In this document: piece by piece, positions 1-7,143 of the stretch
How the letters are laid out: every line of letters begins with the position of its first letter
Position numbering within the stretch: the stretch's first letter is position 1
Origin: Pollutimonas subterranea
GTDB lineage: Bacteria; Pseudomonadota; Gammaproteobacteria; Burkholderiales; Burkholderiaceae_B
Direction of reading: 5' to 3'
NCBI RefSeq assembly: GCF_002849655.1
Contig: NZ_PDNW01000012.1
Span: 1-64,000 of the forward strand
DNA length: 64,000 nucleotides
Notes under the pieces: generated by a model
The model's database searches: none
The model's input: only the letters and a program-made list of their open reading frames with translations
What the model was told of the DNA's origin: nothing
Position numbers and translations under genes: made by a program

Positions 1-111
1 TGGCTCTGGACTTACAACAACGAACGACCCAACATGGCACTGGGCGGCATCACTCCAAGACAGAAACTAGCCAGTAAATATTTAACTGATTCTACTGCCG
101 CTCACTGCTGA
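1..111 (+). CDS. IS3-family transposase OrfB, C-terminal end (partial)
   Basis: Frame 1 is open from the window start to a TGA at 109-111 and encodes 36 residues containing YNNERPNMALGGITP, the signature at the end of the DDE integrase domain of IS3-family OrfB transposases. The rest of the gene lies upstream of the window, so the protein is cut at its 5' end by the window edge, not necessarily broken in the genome. The stop is followed within about 16 bases by the presumed IS terminus. Family assignment is from motif recall; the exact IS cannot be named. Confidence 0.85.
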   Translation, partial: WLWTYNNERPNMALGGITPRQKLASKYLTDSTAAHC

Positions 112-127
112 AAATGGGGGGATTACC
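1..127 (+). mobile_element. Right end of an IS3-family insertion sequence
   Basis: The OrfB tail is followed by a G-rich end, ATGGGGGGATTACC (114-127). This resembles the right terminal repeat of IS3-family elements whose left ends begin with a T/C-rich mirror sequence. The boundary is approximate because the left inverted repeat and the target duplication are outside the window. The element reads toward nhaA and its end lies about 95 bp upstream of the presumed nhaA leader start. Confidence 0.6.
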
Positions 128-221
128 GCGGAACGTCGATATTCACAAGAATTTTCATGATTGCCACGTCTGGCTCCCTGGGCATAAGCGTTTTCTAAAA
201 AGAATCGTCTATACTTTCCGC
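128..221 (+). promoter_or_regulatory. Candidate nhaA promoter region (-10 TATACT at 210-215)
   Basis: TATACT at 210-215 is a good sigma-70 -10 hexamer. Transcription starting 6-7 bases later would begin at about 221-222, exactly where the first strand of the proposed leader RNA starts. No convincing -35 hexamer sits 16-18 bp upstream, so the promoter may be weak or need an activator. No gene is seen between 112 and 456; the stretch holds the IS end, this promoter and the structured leader. Confidence 0.45.
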
Positions 222-302
222 GGGTGTTCACACTTCCTGTGTGACAGGGTATGCGATGGTCGGGCCGCCACGCGCCTTATCTGCGACCCTATGCCTACAC
301 CC
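222..302 (+). ncRNA. Structured nhaA leader RNA, candidate Li+/Na+ (nhaA-I-type) riboswitch
   Basis: Three nested helices can be drawn. P1 pairs GGGTGT (222-227) with ACACCC (297-302). P2 is TCACAC (228-233) with GTGTGA (239-244) around a 5-base loop. P3 pairs AGGGT (246-250) with ACCCT (286-290) and encloses a GC-rich region, 251-285. P1 and P2 abut with no unpaired base, giving a compact three-way junction at the predicted 5' end of the transcript. nhaA-I and nhaA-II RNAs are established lithium riboswitches found upstream of nhaA in proteobacteria. Membership here is inferred from position and fold; I did not match a consensus. The distance to the nhaA start (about 155 nt) leaves room for an expression platform. 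Confidence 0.45.
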
Positions 303-456
303 TCTACTACTCCATCGTCAGTTTCCGCCATCCCCCCGACATGGCTGGCCTCAGCCTGCCCCAGAAGAAATCCATTGAGCACCCAGCTTAGGCTCAGCTG
401 TGTCCAAAACATCCATCCATCCTCGACAAATACTGTCGCTTTTTCCTAGGGACAAC

Positions 457-1692
457 ATGGCCATTATAGAAAGAAGACTATCGCAAACATTCAAGCAGTT
501 CTTCGATTCGGAAAAGGCGGGCGGCATTCTGTTGATCGCCTGTACCGTTATCTCGCTGCTCCTGGCCAACTCCCCGCTGGGAGAAGGCTATCTTCAGATA
601 TGGCGCGTGTATGTGGGCGGGCTGAGCATAGAGCACTGGGTGAATGATGCGTTGATGGCTATCTTTTTCCTGCTGATCGGCCTTGAACTCAAACGTGAGC
701 TGTACAACGGAGAGCTGTCGGAACTCAAGAATGCGCTTCTTCCCATCGTTGCTGCCGTCGGCGGAATTTGCGTCCCGGCACTAATCCATTTCAGCATGAA
801 CGCCGGAACACCGACACAGGCCGGTATCGGTATTCCTATGGCTACGGACATCGCTTTCGCATTAGGAGTTCTCGCCCTTCTTGGAAGCCGGGTCCCGGCG
901 TCGCTCAAGGTATTTCTCGCTGCCTTGGCCGTCATGGATGACCTGGGTGCCATTATTGTCATCGCGGTTTTCTATACCGCAGAGATGTCCTTCACCTACT
1001 TGCTGGCCGCCGCGGCCGTATTCGCCCTTCTGGCCTGCATGAACCGCTACCTGCGCGTCATGTCTGTCCCGCTCTACCTGCTGGGCGGCGCCGTAATGTG
1101 GGTTTTCATGCTGAAGTCCGGCGTTCACGCAACGATCGCCGGCGTACTCCTGGCATTCACCATTCCTTTTTCTGCCAAGCAAGATGATGAAAGTTCACCA
1201 TCGCATAAGCTGGAACATTTCCTGCACAAGCCGGTCGCCTTCATCATCCTGCCTATCTTTGCCTTGGCGAATACCGGGATTATCATCAGTTCCGGCTGGA
1301 CCCAAGAGCTTGCCTCGACAAACAGCCTTGGCATCATGGCCGGGCTGGTCATAGGCAAGCCTGTTGGAATAACACTGTTATGCCTGCTTGCCGTCACTCT
1401 CGGAATCTGCAAGCTGCCGCTCGACTTGCGTTGGCGCCATGTAGTGGGTGCGGGTCTGCTGGGCGGCATAGGCTTCACGATGTCCATCTTCATCACCAAT
1501 CTTGCCTTCATCGGAGAGGCGGAAGTCATCAACGCATCCAAAATGGCCATTCTCCTGGCATCCCTGGCCGCCGGCATCATTGGTTTTGTCTGGCTGAAGA
1601 TCTTCGGAAAACCGGTGGACACGGATACGGACATGGACACCATGGACTTCGAGGAAAGTACAACATTGCCATCTGTGCAGCTTCCCCGCTAG
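457..1692 (+). CDS. nhaA: Na+/H+ antiporter NhaA
   Basis: A 411-residue inner-membrane antiporter that expels Na+ (or Li+) in exchange for protons, important for sodium and alkaline-pH tolerance. The sequence shows about 12 hydrophobic segments and the family's ion-binding aspartates: the MDD pair at about residues 161-162 (E. coli Asp163/164) and the ATD aspartate near 131 (Asp133). The chosen ATG at 457 follows CTAGGGA and starts the family-typical [10 protein letters not shown]. An in-frame ATG at 400 would add 19 residues of leader-derived sequence and has no good ribosome site. The length is near the family norm. The acidic tail rich in DTDTDMD is unusual but outside the membrane domain. 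The structured leader upstream suggests cation-responsive control. Confidence 0.96.
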   Translation: MAIIERRLSQTFKQFFDSEKAGGILLIACTVISLLLANSPLGEGYLQIWRVYVGGLSIEHWVNDALMAIFFLLIGLELKRELYNGELSELKNALLPIVAAVGGICVPALIHFSMNAGTPTQAGIGIPMATDIAFALGVLALLGSRVPASLKVFLAALAVMDDLGAIIVIAVFYTAEMSFTYLLAAAAVFALLACMNRYLRVMSVPLYLLGGAVMWVFMLKSGVHATIAGVLLAFTIPFSAKQDDESSPSHKLEHFLHKPVAFIILPIFALANTGIIISSGWTQELASTNSLGIMAGLVIGKPVGITLLCLLAVTLGICKLPLDLRWRHVVGAGLLGGIGFTMSIFITNLAFIGEAEVINASKMAILLASLAAGIIGFVWLKIFGKPVDTDTDMDTMDFEESTTLPSVQLPR

Positions 1693-1793
1693 AACAGATC
1701 AAGAGGCCTGGCCATGACAGTGGATTGAATCCGCAGCATGGTCGGCCACCCCATACTTTATCGCTTTTATGGCGTACGCCCCAGGGATTATTC

Positions 1794-2132
1794 ATGAGTA
1801 CATTGCCCTCCTGTCCGACATGCAGTTCGGAGTTCACATACGAAGATGCGGGCCTCTACATCTGTCCAGAATGTGCTCACGAATGGTCGGAACAAGCCGT
1901 AATACTGGTCGAAACGAGCAGGGTTTATCGCGATTCAGCCGGAAATGTGCTGCAAGACGGAGATACCGTCACGGTCATCAAAGACCTGAAGCTCAAAGGC
2001 TCGGCGGGCGCAGTCAAGGTGGGCACCAAGGTGAAGAATATCCGACTGGTCGACAGTGATCATGATATCGATTGCAAGATCGACGGCTTCGGTGCCATGA
2101 GCTTAAAATCGGAGTTCGTCAAGAAAGCGTAA
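1794..2132 (+). CDS. PhnA/YjdM-like zinc-ribbon protein
   Basis: A 112-residue protein with an N-terminal zinc ribbon (C7-x2-C10 and C24-x2-C27) followed by the conserved C-terminal domain of the PhnA/YjdM family ([16 protein letters not shown]). The family was named for alkylphosphonate use, but its biochemical role is not settled and no phn genes are nearby. The ATG at 1794 follows AGGGA (1783-1787). A longer open frame exists upstream but overlaps nhaA and has no homology. It lies 101 bp after nhaA and 27 bp before the monooxygenase, so it could be cotranscribed with the latter. Confidence 0.9.
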   Translation: MSTLPSCPTCSSEFTYEDAGLYICPECAHEWSEQAVILVETSRVYRDSAGNVLQDGDTVTVIKDLKLKGSAGAVKVGTKVKNIRLVDSDHDIDCKIDGFGAMSLKSEFVKKA

Positions 2133-2159
2133 GCATCCCACAGAGAATGAGGTCGTGAC

Positions 2160-3665
2160 ATGGATCGACCCGTACTGATCGCAGGCGCTGGCCCGGTAGG
2201 CTTGACCATGGCAATGGCATTGAAGCGCCAGGGTGTCGCGCTGCGTATTATCGACAAGGCGGCGGCCCGCAGCGATAAATCCAAAGCATTGGTGCTGTGG
2301 CCCCGCACATTGGAAATGCTCGACATACAGGGTTGTGTGCAGCCCTTTATTGAAACCGGTATGAAAGCCACTGGCGTGCGTATCCTGGATCGGCACCATA
2401 CCTTGGTACACGTCCGGCTCGATGCCGCGCGCAGCCGTTTTCCCTATGCGCTGATGCTTCCCCAGAGCGACACCGAGCGCTTGCTTGAAGAGCAATTGGC
2501 TCTATTGGGCGTTCATGTCGAACGACACGTGGAACTCGTATCGTTCACGGATAACAAAGACATCGCCACGGCTGCCCTGCGCCATGCGGACGGAAGCGAA
2601 GAAAACACCGACTATTCGTATCTGGCTGCTTGCGATGGCGCACATAGCACCATTCGCCACGGGCTCGCCGTCCAGTTCGATGGCGATACCCTTCCATCCG
2701 ACTGGCTATTGGCGGATGTGGAGCTCGATGGTGATCTGCCCAACGACGAACTCACTATCTGCTGGACGCCCGATGGCGTTCTGGCGCTCATACCTATTCG
2801 GGGTGCACGGTTCCGGGTCATCGCCGATCTCGGGCATGCCTCGGCACAGAACGCATCTGCGCCCACCCTGGTAGAGGTGCAGTCCTTGCTGGACGAACGT
2901 GGACCCACCCGTTTAAGCGCCCACGATCCTGTATGGACAAGCCGGTTCAGGATCAATGAGCGCAAAGTGAACGATTACCGCCATGGACGGATATTCCTTT
3001 GCGGGGATGCTGCGCACATTCATAGCCCTGCCGGCGGACAAGGAATGAATACAGGCATGCAGGATGTCATTAACCTGGCATGGAAACTGGCCATGGTGTG
3101 GCATGGCAGGGCATCATCGGAATTACTTGAAAGTTACTCGCCCGAGCGCAGTGCCATCGGCGAACAAGTACTGCGCAATGCCGGCACTATGACCAAAGTG
3201 GCCATAGTGCGCAATCCCATCCTGCAGGAAATCCGCAACCTGGCGGTTGGCGCCCTGGGACGTATTTCCGCGCTGCGCCAGATATTGGTCGATCAATTGA
3301 CCGAGGTCGACTTGCACTACCACCACAGTCCGCTTACACGCATGTTGCCGAGCGCCTCTCCAAAACCTGCGCCGGGCGAGCGTGCGCCCGATCTTCCTGT
3401 AAACCACACCGACAGCGGAGCCACCCGGCTTCATGAAGTGCTTGCGGACGGCAAGTTTGCCCTGCTGTCCGTCTCGGCACCCACGATAAAACTGCCGGAT
3501 GCGCTAAAGGCGATCGCCACAACAACCGGCACGGTAGCCACTGATGACTACCGCGCCGGGTATATTTACCTGATTCGTCCGGATGCCTATGTGGCAATGA
3601 GCACCAAAACTGAAAATCGGGACCTACTACTCGCTGAGCTGCAAGCTATGGTGGGGACGGCATAG
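2160..3665 (+). CDS. FAD-dependent aromatic monooxygenase (PheA/TfdB/MhpA type)
   Basis: A 501-residue flavoprotein hydroxylase of the class A aromatic monooxygenase family, which uses NAD(P)H and O2 to hydroxylate phenolic substrates. The dinucleotide-binding GxGxxG is at residues 9-14, and the second FAD motif, CGDAAHIHSPAGGQGMN, is near residue 281. A C-terminal thioredoxin-like extension of about 120 residues follows, as in phenol hydroxylase and MhpA relatives. No ring-cleavage genes lie nearby, so the substrate cannot be told. It follows the PhnA-like gene by 27 bp on the same strand. Confidence 0.88.
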   Translation: MDRPVLIAGAGPVGLTMAMALKRQGVALRIIDKAAARSDKSKALVLWPRTLEMLDIQGCVQPFIETGMKATGVRILDRHHTLVHVRLDAARSRFPYALMLPQSDTERLLEEQLALLGVHVERHVELVSFTDNKDIATAALRHADGSEENTDYSYLAACDGAHSTIRHGLAVQFDGDTLPSDWLLADVELDGDLPNDELTICWTPDGVLALIPIRGARFRVIADLGHASAQNASAPTLVEVQSLLDERGPTRLSAHDPVWTSRFRINERKVNDYRHGRIFLCGDAAHIHSPAGGQGMNTGMQDVINLAWKLAMVWHGRASSELLESYSPERSAIGEQVLRNAGTMTKVAIVRNPILQEIRNLAVGALGRISALRQILVDQLTEVDLHYHHSPLTRMLPSASPKPAPGERAPDLPVNHTDSGATRLHEVLADGKFALLSVSAPTIKLPDALKAIATTTGTVATDDYRAGYIYLIRPDAYVAMSTKTENRDLLLAELQAMVGTA

Positions 3666-3697
3666 GCGCATTGCCATGGGCAGTACCATGATGCCGA

Positions 3698-4177
3698 CTA
3701 CGCGTTGGCGATCTCCGCCAGCAGGTCTTCCTTCATTTGCGTCATCGCTGGAAGAAGTTCGCGCAAATCGATTTTCCTGGAAATTATTTTAGGAAACAGC
3801 TCGTCCTCTTCTTCCGCAACGTGGTGATTGATGTATTCACCCAGTACGATGAATTTCGCGTCGTACAAGTCATCGCCCGGCTTCATTTCCTGCAACTGGC
3901 GTATCAATTCCTTGGCACTGGCATGCTCGACCAGCGCTTCATCCAGTAAGTCGCCGAAGGCCTCTGGATCCTGGTCACGCAGGAACATATAGAATTGCTG
4001 CTCTTCGATTTGCGTATGAGCAGTCAACTCCATACAGGTCTCCGCAACGATGCTTTGCTTCTTCGCTGCATCGCTTGCGTTTTCGAATTCCTTGAACAGC
4101 TTTTTGGCCTTCCGATGGTCATCCAGCAGGAGGCTTAATACTTCTTTCTGGGCAACGGGAATTTGTGATTTATTCAT
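3698..4177 (-). CDS. Hemerythrin HHE domain protein
   Basis: A 159-residue soluble four-helix protein of the hemerythrin/HHE family, which binds a di-iron centre and is linked to O2/NO sensing, iron handling or repair of iron-sulfur clusters. Candidate ligands are H21, H54, E58, H85 and H118/H119 followed by the acidic AEEEDELFP. It is convergent with the monooxygenase (32 bp between stops). The GAGGTAAATATA ahead of the ATG is a good ribosome site. The specific function is unknown. Confidence 0.9.
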   Translation of the reverse strand: MNKSQIPVAQKEVLSLLLDDHRKAKKLFKEFENASDAAKKQSIVAETCMELTAHTQIEEQQFYMFLRDQDPEAFGDLLDEALVEHASAKELIRQLQEMKPGDDLYDAKFIVLGEYINHHVAEEEDELFPKIISRKIDLRELLPAMTQMKEDLLAEIANA

Positions 4178-4324
4178 TATATTTACCTCTTGAATTCATA
4201 TAGAAAAGCAGCACAAAGGCCTGGTGCGCTGTTTGGCTAATTCGAATACTCAACTTCGGCGCCTGAGCTGGACGTTGCGTTCGGCCACGACGCAATGCGT
4301 GACCGAACGTATACCGGTTGGCAG

Positions 4325-4753
4325 TTACGGCTTGCGACTTCCCGATATGGTGCTGCTGCCCTCATTGCTCGTGGCGTCCGAGCCGGAACGCATTGGAGCC
4401 GCCCGAGGTGGCGATTCACCCGATGGTGCCGTTTGTTGCGGCGTACCGATTGTGGAAGACGGTGACGTGCTGTTGGAGGGAACATCAGACCCATGCAATT
4501 TCGGATTGGCGGTATTCGTTGTTGCAGGTTTGTCGGTTCCCGGTACGGTGCTATGAGGAGCTTCGCCTGTAGCCGTACCCGACGTTGGAGGCGTAGTCAT
4601 ATTAGGACTCTTGGTCGGCGGCGGATTGGCATCGGGCTTGGAACTTTCAGGCATTTCGCCCACTTTGTTGGTACCCGTGGTTTGCGCCTGAACGGCTGCA
4701 AATGGAGTAGCTACCAAGGCCGCAACGAGAAGAGTTTTATGAAGTGCTTTCAT
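4325..4753 (-). CDS. Exported Pro/Thr/Ser-rich protein of unknown function
   Basis: A 142-residue protein with a clear Sec signal (MKALHKTLLVAALVATPFAAVQAQ, cleavage after AQA) and a mature part of about 118 residues that is low-complexity: rich in P, T, S and G, few hydrophobic residues and no cysteine. The ATG at 4753 sits behind AAAGGTGGTGAAT, an excellent ribosome site; a GTG three codons upstream is part of that site and is not the start. Probably an intrinsically disordered periplasmic or surface protein. I do not recognise a family. Confidence 0.75.
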   Translation of the reverse strand: MKALHKTLLVAALVATPFAAVQAQTTGTNKVGEMPESSKPDANPPPTKSPNMTTPPTSGTATGEAPHSTVPGTDKPATTNTANPKLHGSDVPSNSTSPSSTIGTPQQTAPSGESPPRAAPMRSGSDATSNEGSSTISGSRKP

Positions 4754-4864
4754 ATTCACCACCTTTGTAAATTATATTAATCAATATGTTGAAAATCCTA
4801 AGGTCATATGCAACGGCACATTGCCGTTGAACTTCTGTAGCAAATACTGTGCCCCGGCCGATTA

Positions 4865-5236
4865 CTATTTAAGAATTTCCATCGCTTTAGCATCGATCTC
4901 GATCTTGCCGACCAAGCCTTTATCAACCTCGCCCCTGATCTGGACGGTCGTTTTATCGTCGACGGGGACTTTCGGGAATATCTTGTCGTCGATCTCAACC
5001 GGTATCTCACCCGTCCCATCAGAGAAAACATAGTGCTCGTCCGACGTCTTCCTGATCAACAATCCCTTGAGTGCCACTTTATCGTCGTCCTTGGACTTCT
5101 CTATCACTTCGGCGACAGTGCTTGCCGTGACTTTTTCAGACGGACCTGTGTATTGAGCCGAAGCCGGCGTCAAGGCGAAACCCGCAACGCCGAGTACAAG
5201 CCCCACAGAAATAGACTTGGTAGTTGAGATGCTCAT
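4865..5236 (-). CDS. YgiW/YdeI-family periplasmic OB-fold protein
   Basis: A 123-residue secreted protein: signal peptide to about residue 27 (PASAQ), then a single OB-fold (BOF) domain with the family pattern VALKGLLIRKTSDEHYVFSDGTG and a closing KIEIDAKAMEILK. E. coli YgiW and YdeI are stress-tolerance proteins of the periplasm; their ligand is uncertain. GGGGCAA precedes the ATG. Same strand as the Pro/Thr-rich exported gene, 111 bp apart. Assignment is by pattern. Confidence 0.85.
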   Translation of the reverse strand: MSISTTKSISVGLVLGVAGFALTPASAQYTGPSEKVTASTVAEVIEKSKDDDKVALKGLLIRKTSDEHYVFSDGTGEIPVEIDDKIFPKVPVDDKTTVQIRGEVDKGLVGKIEIDAKAMEILK

Positions 5237-5294
5237 GTATTGCCCCTTTTTTCATTGATGGAAACCAATGCCTGTGCGGCCGCGCAGGCATAAC

Positions 5295-5960
5295 TTAAAT
5301 ACTTTCCAAGTCAAGCAAGGTAAAGTGTCCTTCTTTCAGCCATCCACCCGTGTCAATGTGGACGGTATTTCCTAGCGCGATGACCTCTTGAATAGGTGTG
5401 TGCCCTACCACGACGGCGTGGATATTCCTGACTGCTGTCTCATCGAGACGCTGCAAGCGTTCGCGCGACCAGATTGCCCGCGTTCGTGCTGCCTCCGTCC
5501 CGAGCGCCTCCAATAAGAAGTTCCAATCCCGCACTGGACAATCGGCGTGGAGCATGCCCACCAAACCATTCTTCGTCTCAATTTCCATGGCGTATGGCAG
5601 CTCGTTGAATACAAGACCAAACTGCTTCTGCCGTGCGCTTGGCATATCCAGGAACCATCCACCTCCATTAACCCTGTAATTCTCTATATCAACGCGACCG
5701 GCCAGGCTATGCCGTATTGCATAATCCTCATGATTGCCCCTTACCGCATGAAACCAGGGCAAAGCGAGCCAATCGAGAGCTTGCTCAGCCTCGGGGCCAC
5801 GATCCACGAGGTCGCCAACACTGAACAAGCGGTCCTTATCCGGATTAAAGCCAACCATCTCGATGGCTTGCTGCAGGCGGCTGAAGTGACCGTGTATATC
5901 GCCTACGGCATAGTCCCGACCGGTAAGGTTTTTTTCATAGCGCTGGATCAACGTACCCAT
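5295..5960 (-). CDS. PrpA/PrpB-like metallophosphoesterase (Ser/Thr phosphatase type)
   Basis: A 221-residue calcineurin-type phosphatase. The metal-binding series is GDIHGH (20-25), GDLVDRGPE, RGNHED and the later HTPIQ histidine motif. Length and sequence resemble E. coli PrpA/PrpB (about 218 residues). The open frame extends upstream to 6122, but the extra 54 residues are unlike the family; the ATG at 5960 follows AGGGACC and starts just before the first motif. A small inverted repeat, TGCCTG/CAGGCA, lies just past the stop (5269-5290), without a T-run. Substrate unknown. Confidence 0.88.
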   Translation of the reverse strand: MGTLIQRYEKNLTGRDYAVGDIHGHFSRLQQAIEMVGFNPDKDRLFSVGDLVDRGPEAEQALDWLALPWFHAVRGNHEDYAIRHSLAGRVDIENYRVNGGGWFLDMPSARQKQFGLVFNELPYAMEIETKNGLVGMLHADCPVRDWNFLLEALGTEAARTRAIWSRERLQRLDETAVRNIHAVVVGHTPIQEVIALGNTVHIDTGGWLKEGHFTLLDLESI

Positions 5961-6120
5961 TTTTTCGGTCCCTGTCCGAGGTGAGAGCAATCGACGTGCC
6001 GGTGACAATCGCGCCGCGGATATTCTGCCTACCGGGAAACAAGTAGTTTCCAAACAGGTCGATCCTGGACCTCTGCGGCGAAATAGAATGAACAAGTCTT
6101 TGTCAATTTGAATTTGCCAC

Positions 6121-6798
6121 ATGAACTCGCATATATCCAGTCAACGCCATGAAGACCCGTCTCGCCGAATGGCATCATGGCGCAACGCATCCGTGATGTT
6201 TTTCATTACCGGCCTTTTCATCCTGGCCATGGGCAACGCTTACGCTCAACATACGGTGAACCCCCGGGCTGAGCCCAACGCCTTCATCGAAGCCGTCGGC
6301 AACAACGCCCTCGAGGCTGTCCGGCGCGATCCCGCCGCAAAACAAGGCGATACCCGCCGGATCAATGAACTGGTAGACCAATACCTCCTGCCGTACGTCA
6401 ATTTTGAAAAAACCACCCGCCTGGCGGCGGGACAGGGCTGGCGGACCGCCACTGAACAGCAGCGGCATGAACTGGTCGAGGCCTTCAAGGGCACGCTTAT
6501 TCGAACCTATGCCGGAGCGCTGGCTGATGTGGACAAGATCGCAGCCTTGAACCTCCTGCCCTTCCGCGGCGATTCCAAAGCGAAAGACGTCGTCGTTCGA
6601 AGTTATTTCTCACAACGTAACGGACCGCAGGTCAATGTCGACTATCGCATGGAGAGTACGCCCGAGGGTTGGAAGATCTATGATCTCAACGTCGAGGGAA
6701 TCTGGTTGATTCAAAACTACCGCAATCAATTCGCGCAGCAAATCCGCCAGAATGGGGTAGATGGCCTTATCGCCGCGCTGAATCAGAAAAACCGATAG
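6121..6798 (+). CDS. MlaC/Ttg2D-like phospholipid-binding protein
   Basis: A 225-residue exported protein of the MlaC (toluene tolerance Ttg2D) family, the periplasmic lipid carrier of the Mla system for outer-membrane lipid asymmetry. After a hydrophobic stretch at about 24-43, the family core is visible: YLLPYVNFEKTTRLAAGQ, then the conserved tail with WKIYDLNVEGIWLIQNYR. The start is uncertain: the ATG at 6121 gives a long n-region, and later methionines at residues 17 and 26 are possible. No mlaEFD genes are adjacent, so it may serve an orphan role. Confidence 0.87.
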   Translation: MNSHISSQRHEDPSRRMASWRNASVMFFITGLFILAMGNAYAQHTVNPRAEPNAFIEAVGNNALEAVRRDPAAKQGDTRRINELVDQYLLPYVNFEKTTRLAAGQGWRTATEQQRHELVEAFKGTLIRTYAGALADVDKIAALNLLPFRGDSKAKDVVVRSYFSQRNGPQVNVDYRMESTPEGWKIYDLNVEGIWLIQNYRNQFAQQIRQNGVDGLIAALNQKNR

Positions 6799-6805
6799 TC
6801 CGGAA

Positions 6806-7141
6806 CTACGTCGAGCCGGGGTCGATTTGCGATAGTGCCCGGGCGATGGCTTGCTCGTCGCCTGGCCGCACAAGCCGCAGCACTTCTTGCCCGTCGCGTA
6901 AAAAAACCAGTGTCGGCCAGAGCTTGATGGTGAAGGAACGGCCCAAGGGGCGGCGGCTGCCGTCTTCTATCTTGAGATGACGGACAGTGTCGTGCGCCTG
7001 CAGCGCCGACATGATGGCGGGCTGGGCCGCGCGGCAATATCCACACCATGGCGTGCCGAACTCCAGCATGGTAGGCCCAGTCAGGGCGTCGATCTCTGAG
7101 CGGTCGGGTTCGGTGCTGCAATAAGTATTGGTTGCTGCCAT
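6806..7141 (-). CDS. Thioredoxin-fold protein
   Basis: A 111-residue cytoplasmic thioredoxin-like protein with active-site WCGYC (C33, C36) and a Pro in the cis-Pro position (LWPTLVFLRDGQEV). It starts 2 bp after the stop of the PQQ dehydrogenase on the same strand, so both are probably one transcript. It is convergent with the mlaC-like gene (7 bp between stops). It may keep a partner reduced, but the partner is not evident. There is no signal peptide. Confidence 0.87.
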   Translation of the reverse strand: MAATNTYCSTEPDRSEIDALTGPTMLEFGTPWCGYCRAAQPAIMSALQAHDTVRHLKIEDGSRRPLGRSFTIKLWPTLVFLRDGQEVLRLVRPGDEQAIARALSQIDPGST

Positions 7142-7143
7142 GA

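Noticed and set aside
1380-1793. Longer version of the PhnA-like protein starting inside nhaA
   Set aside because: The extra 138 residues are out-of-frame nhaA sequence; the ATG at 1794 has its own ribosome site and begins the conserved zinc ribbon.
5961-6122. N-terminal extension of the phosphatase to 6122
   Set aside because: The added residues are basic and Cys-containing without similarity to PrpA/B, and the ATG at 5960 with AGGGA gives the family length.
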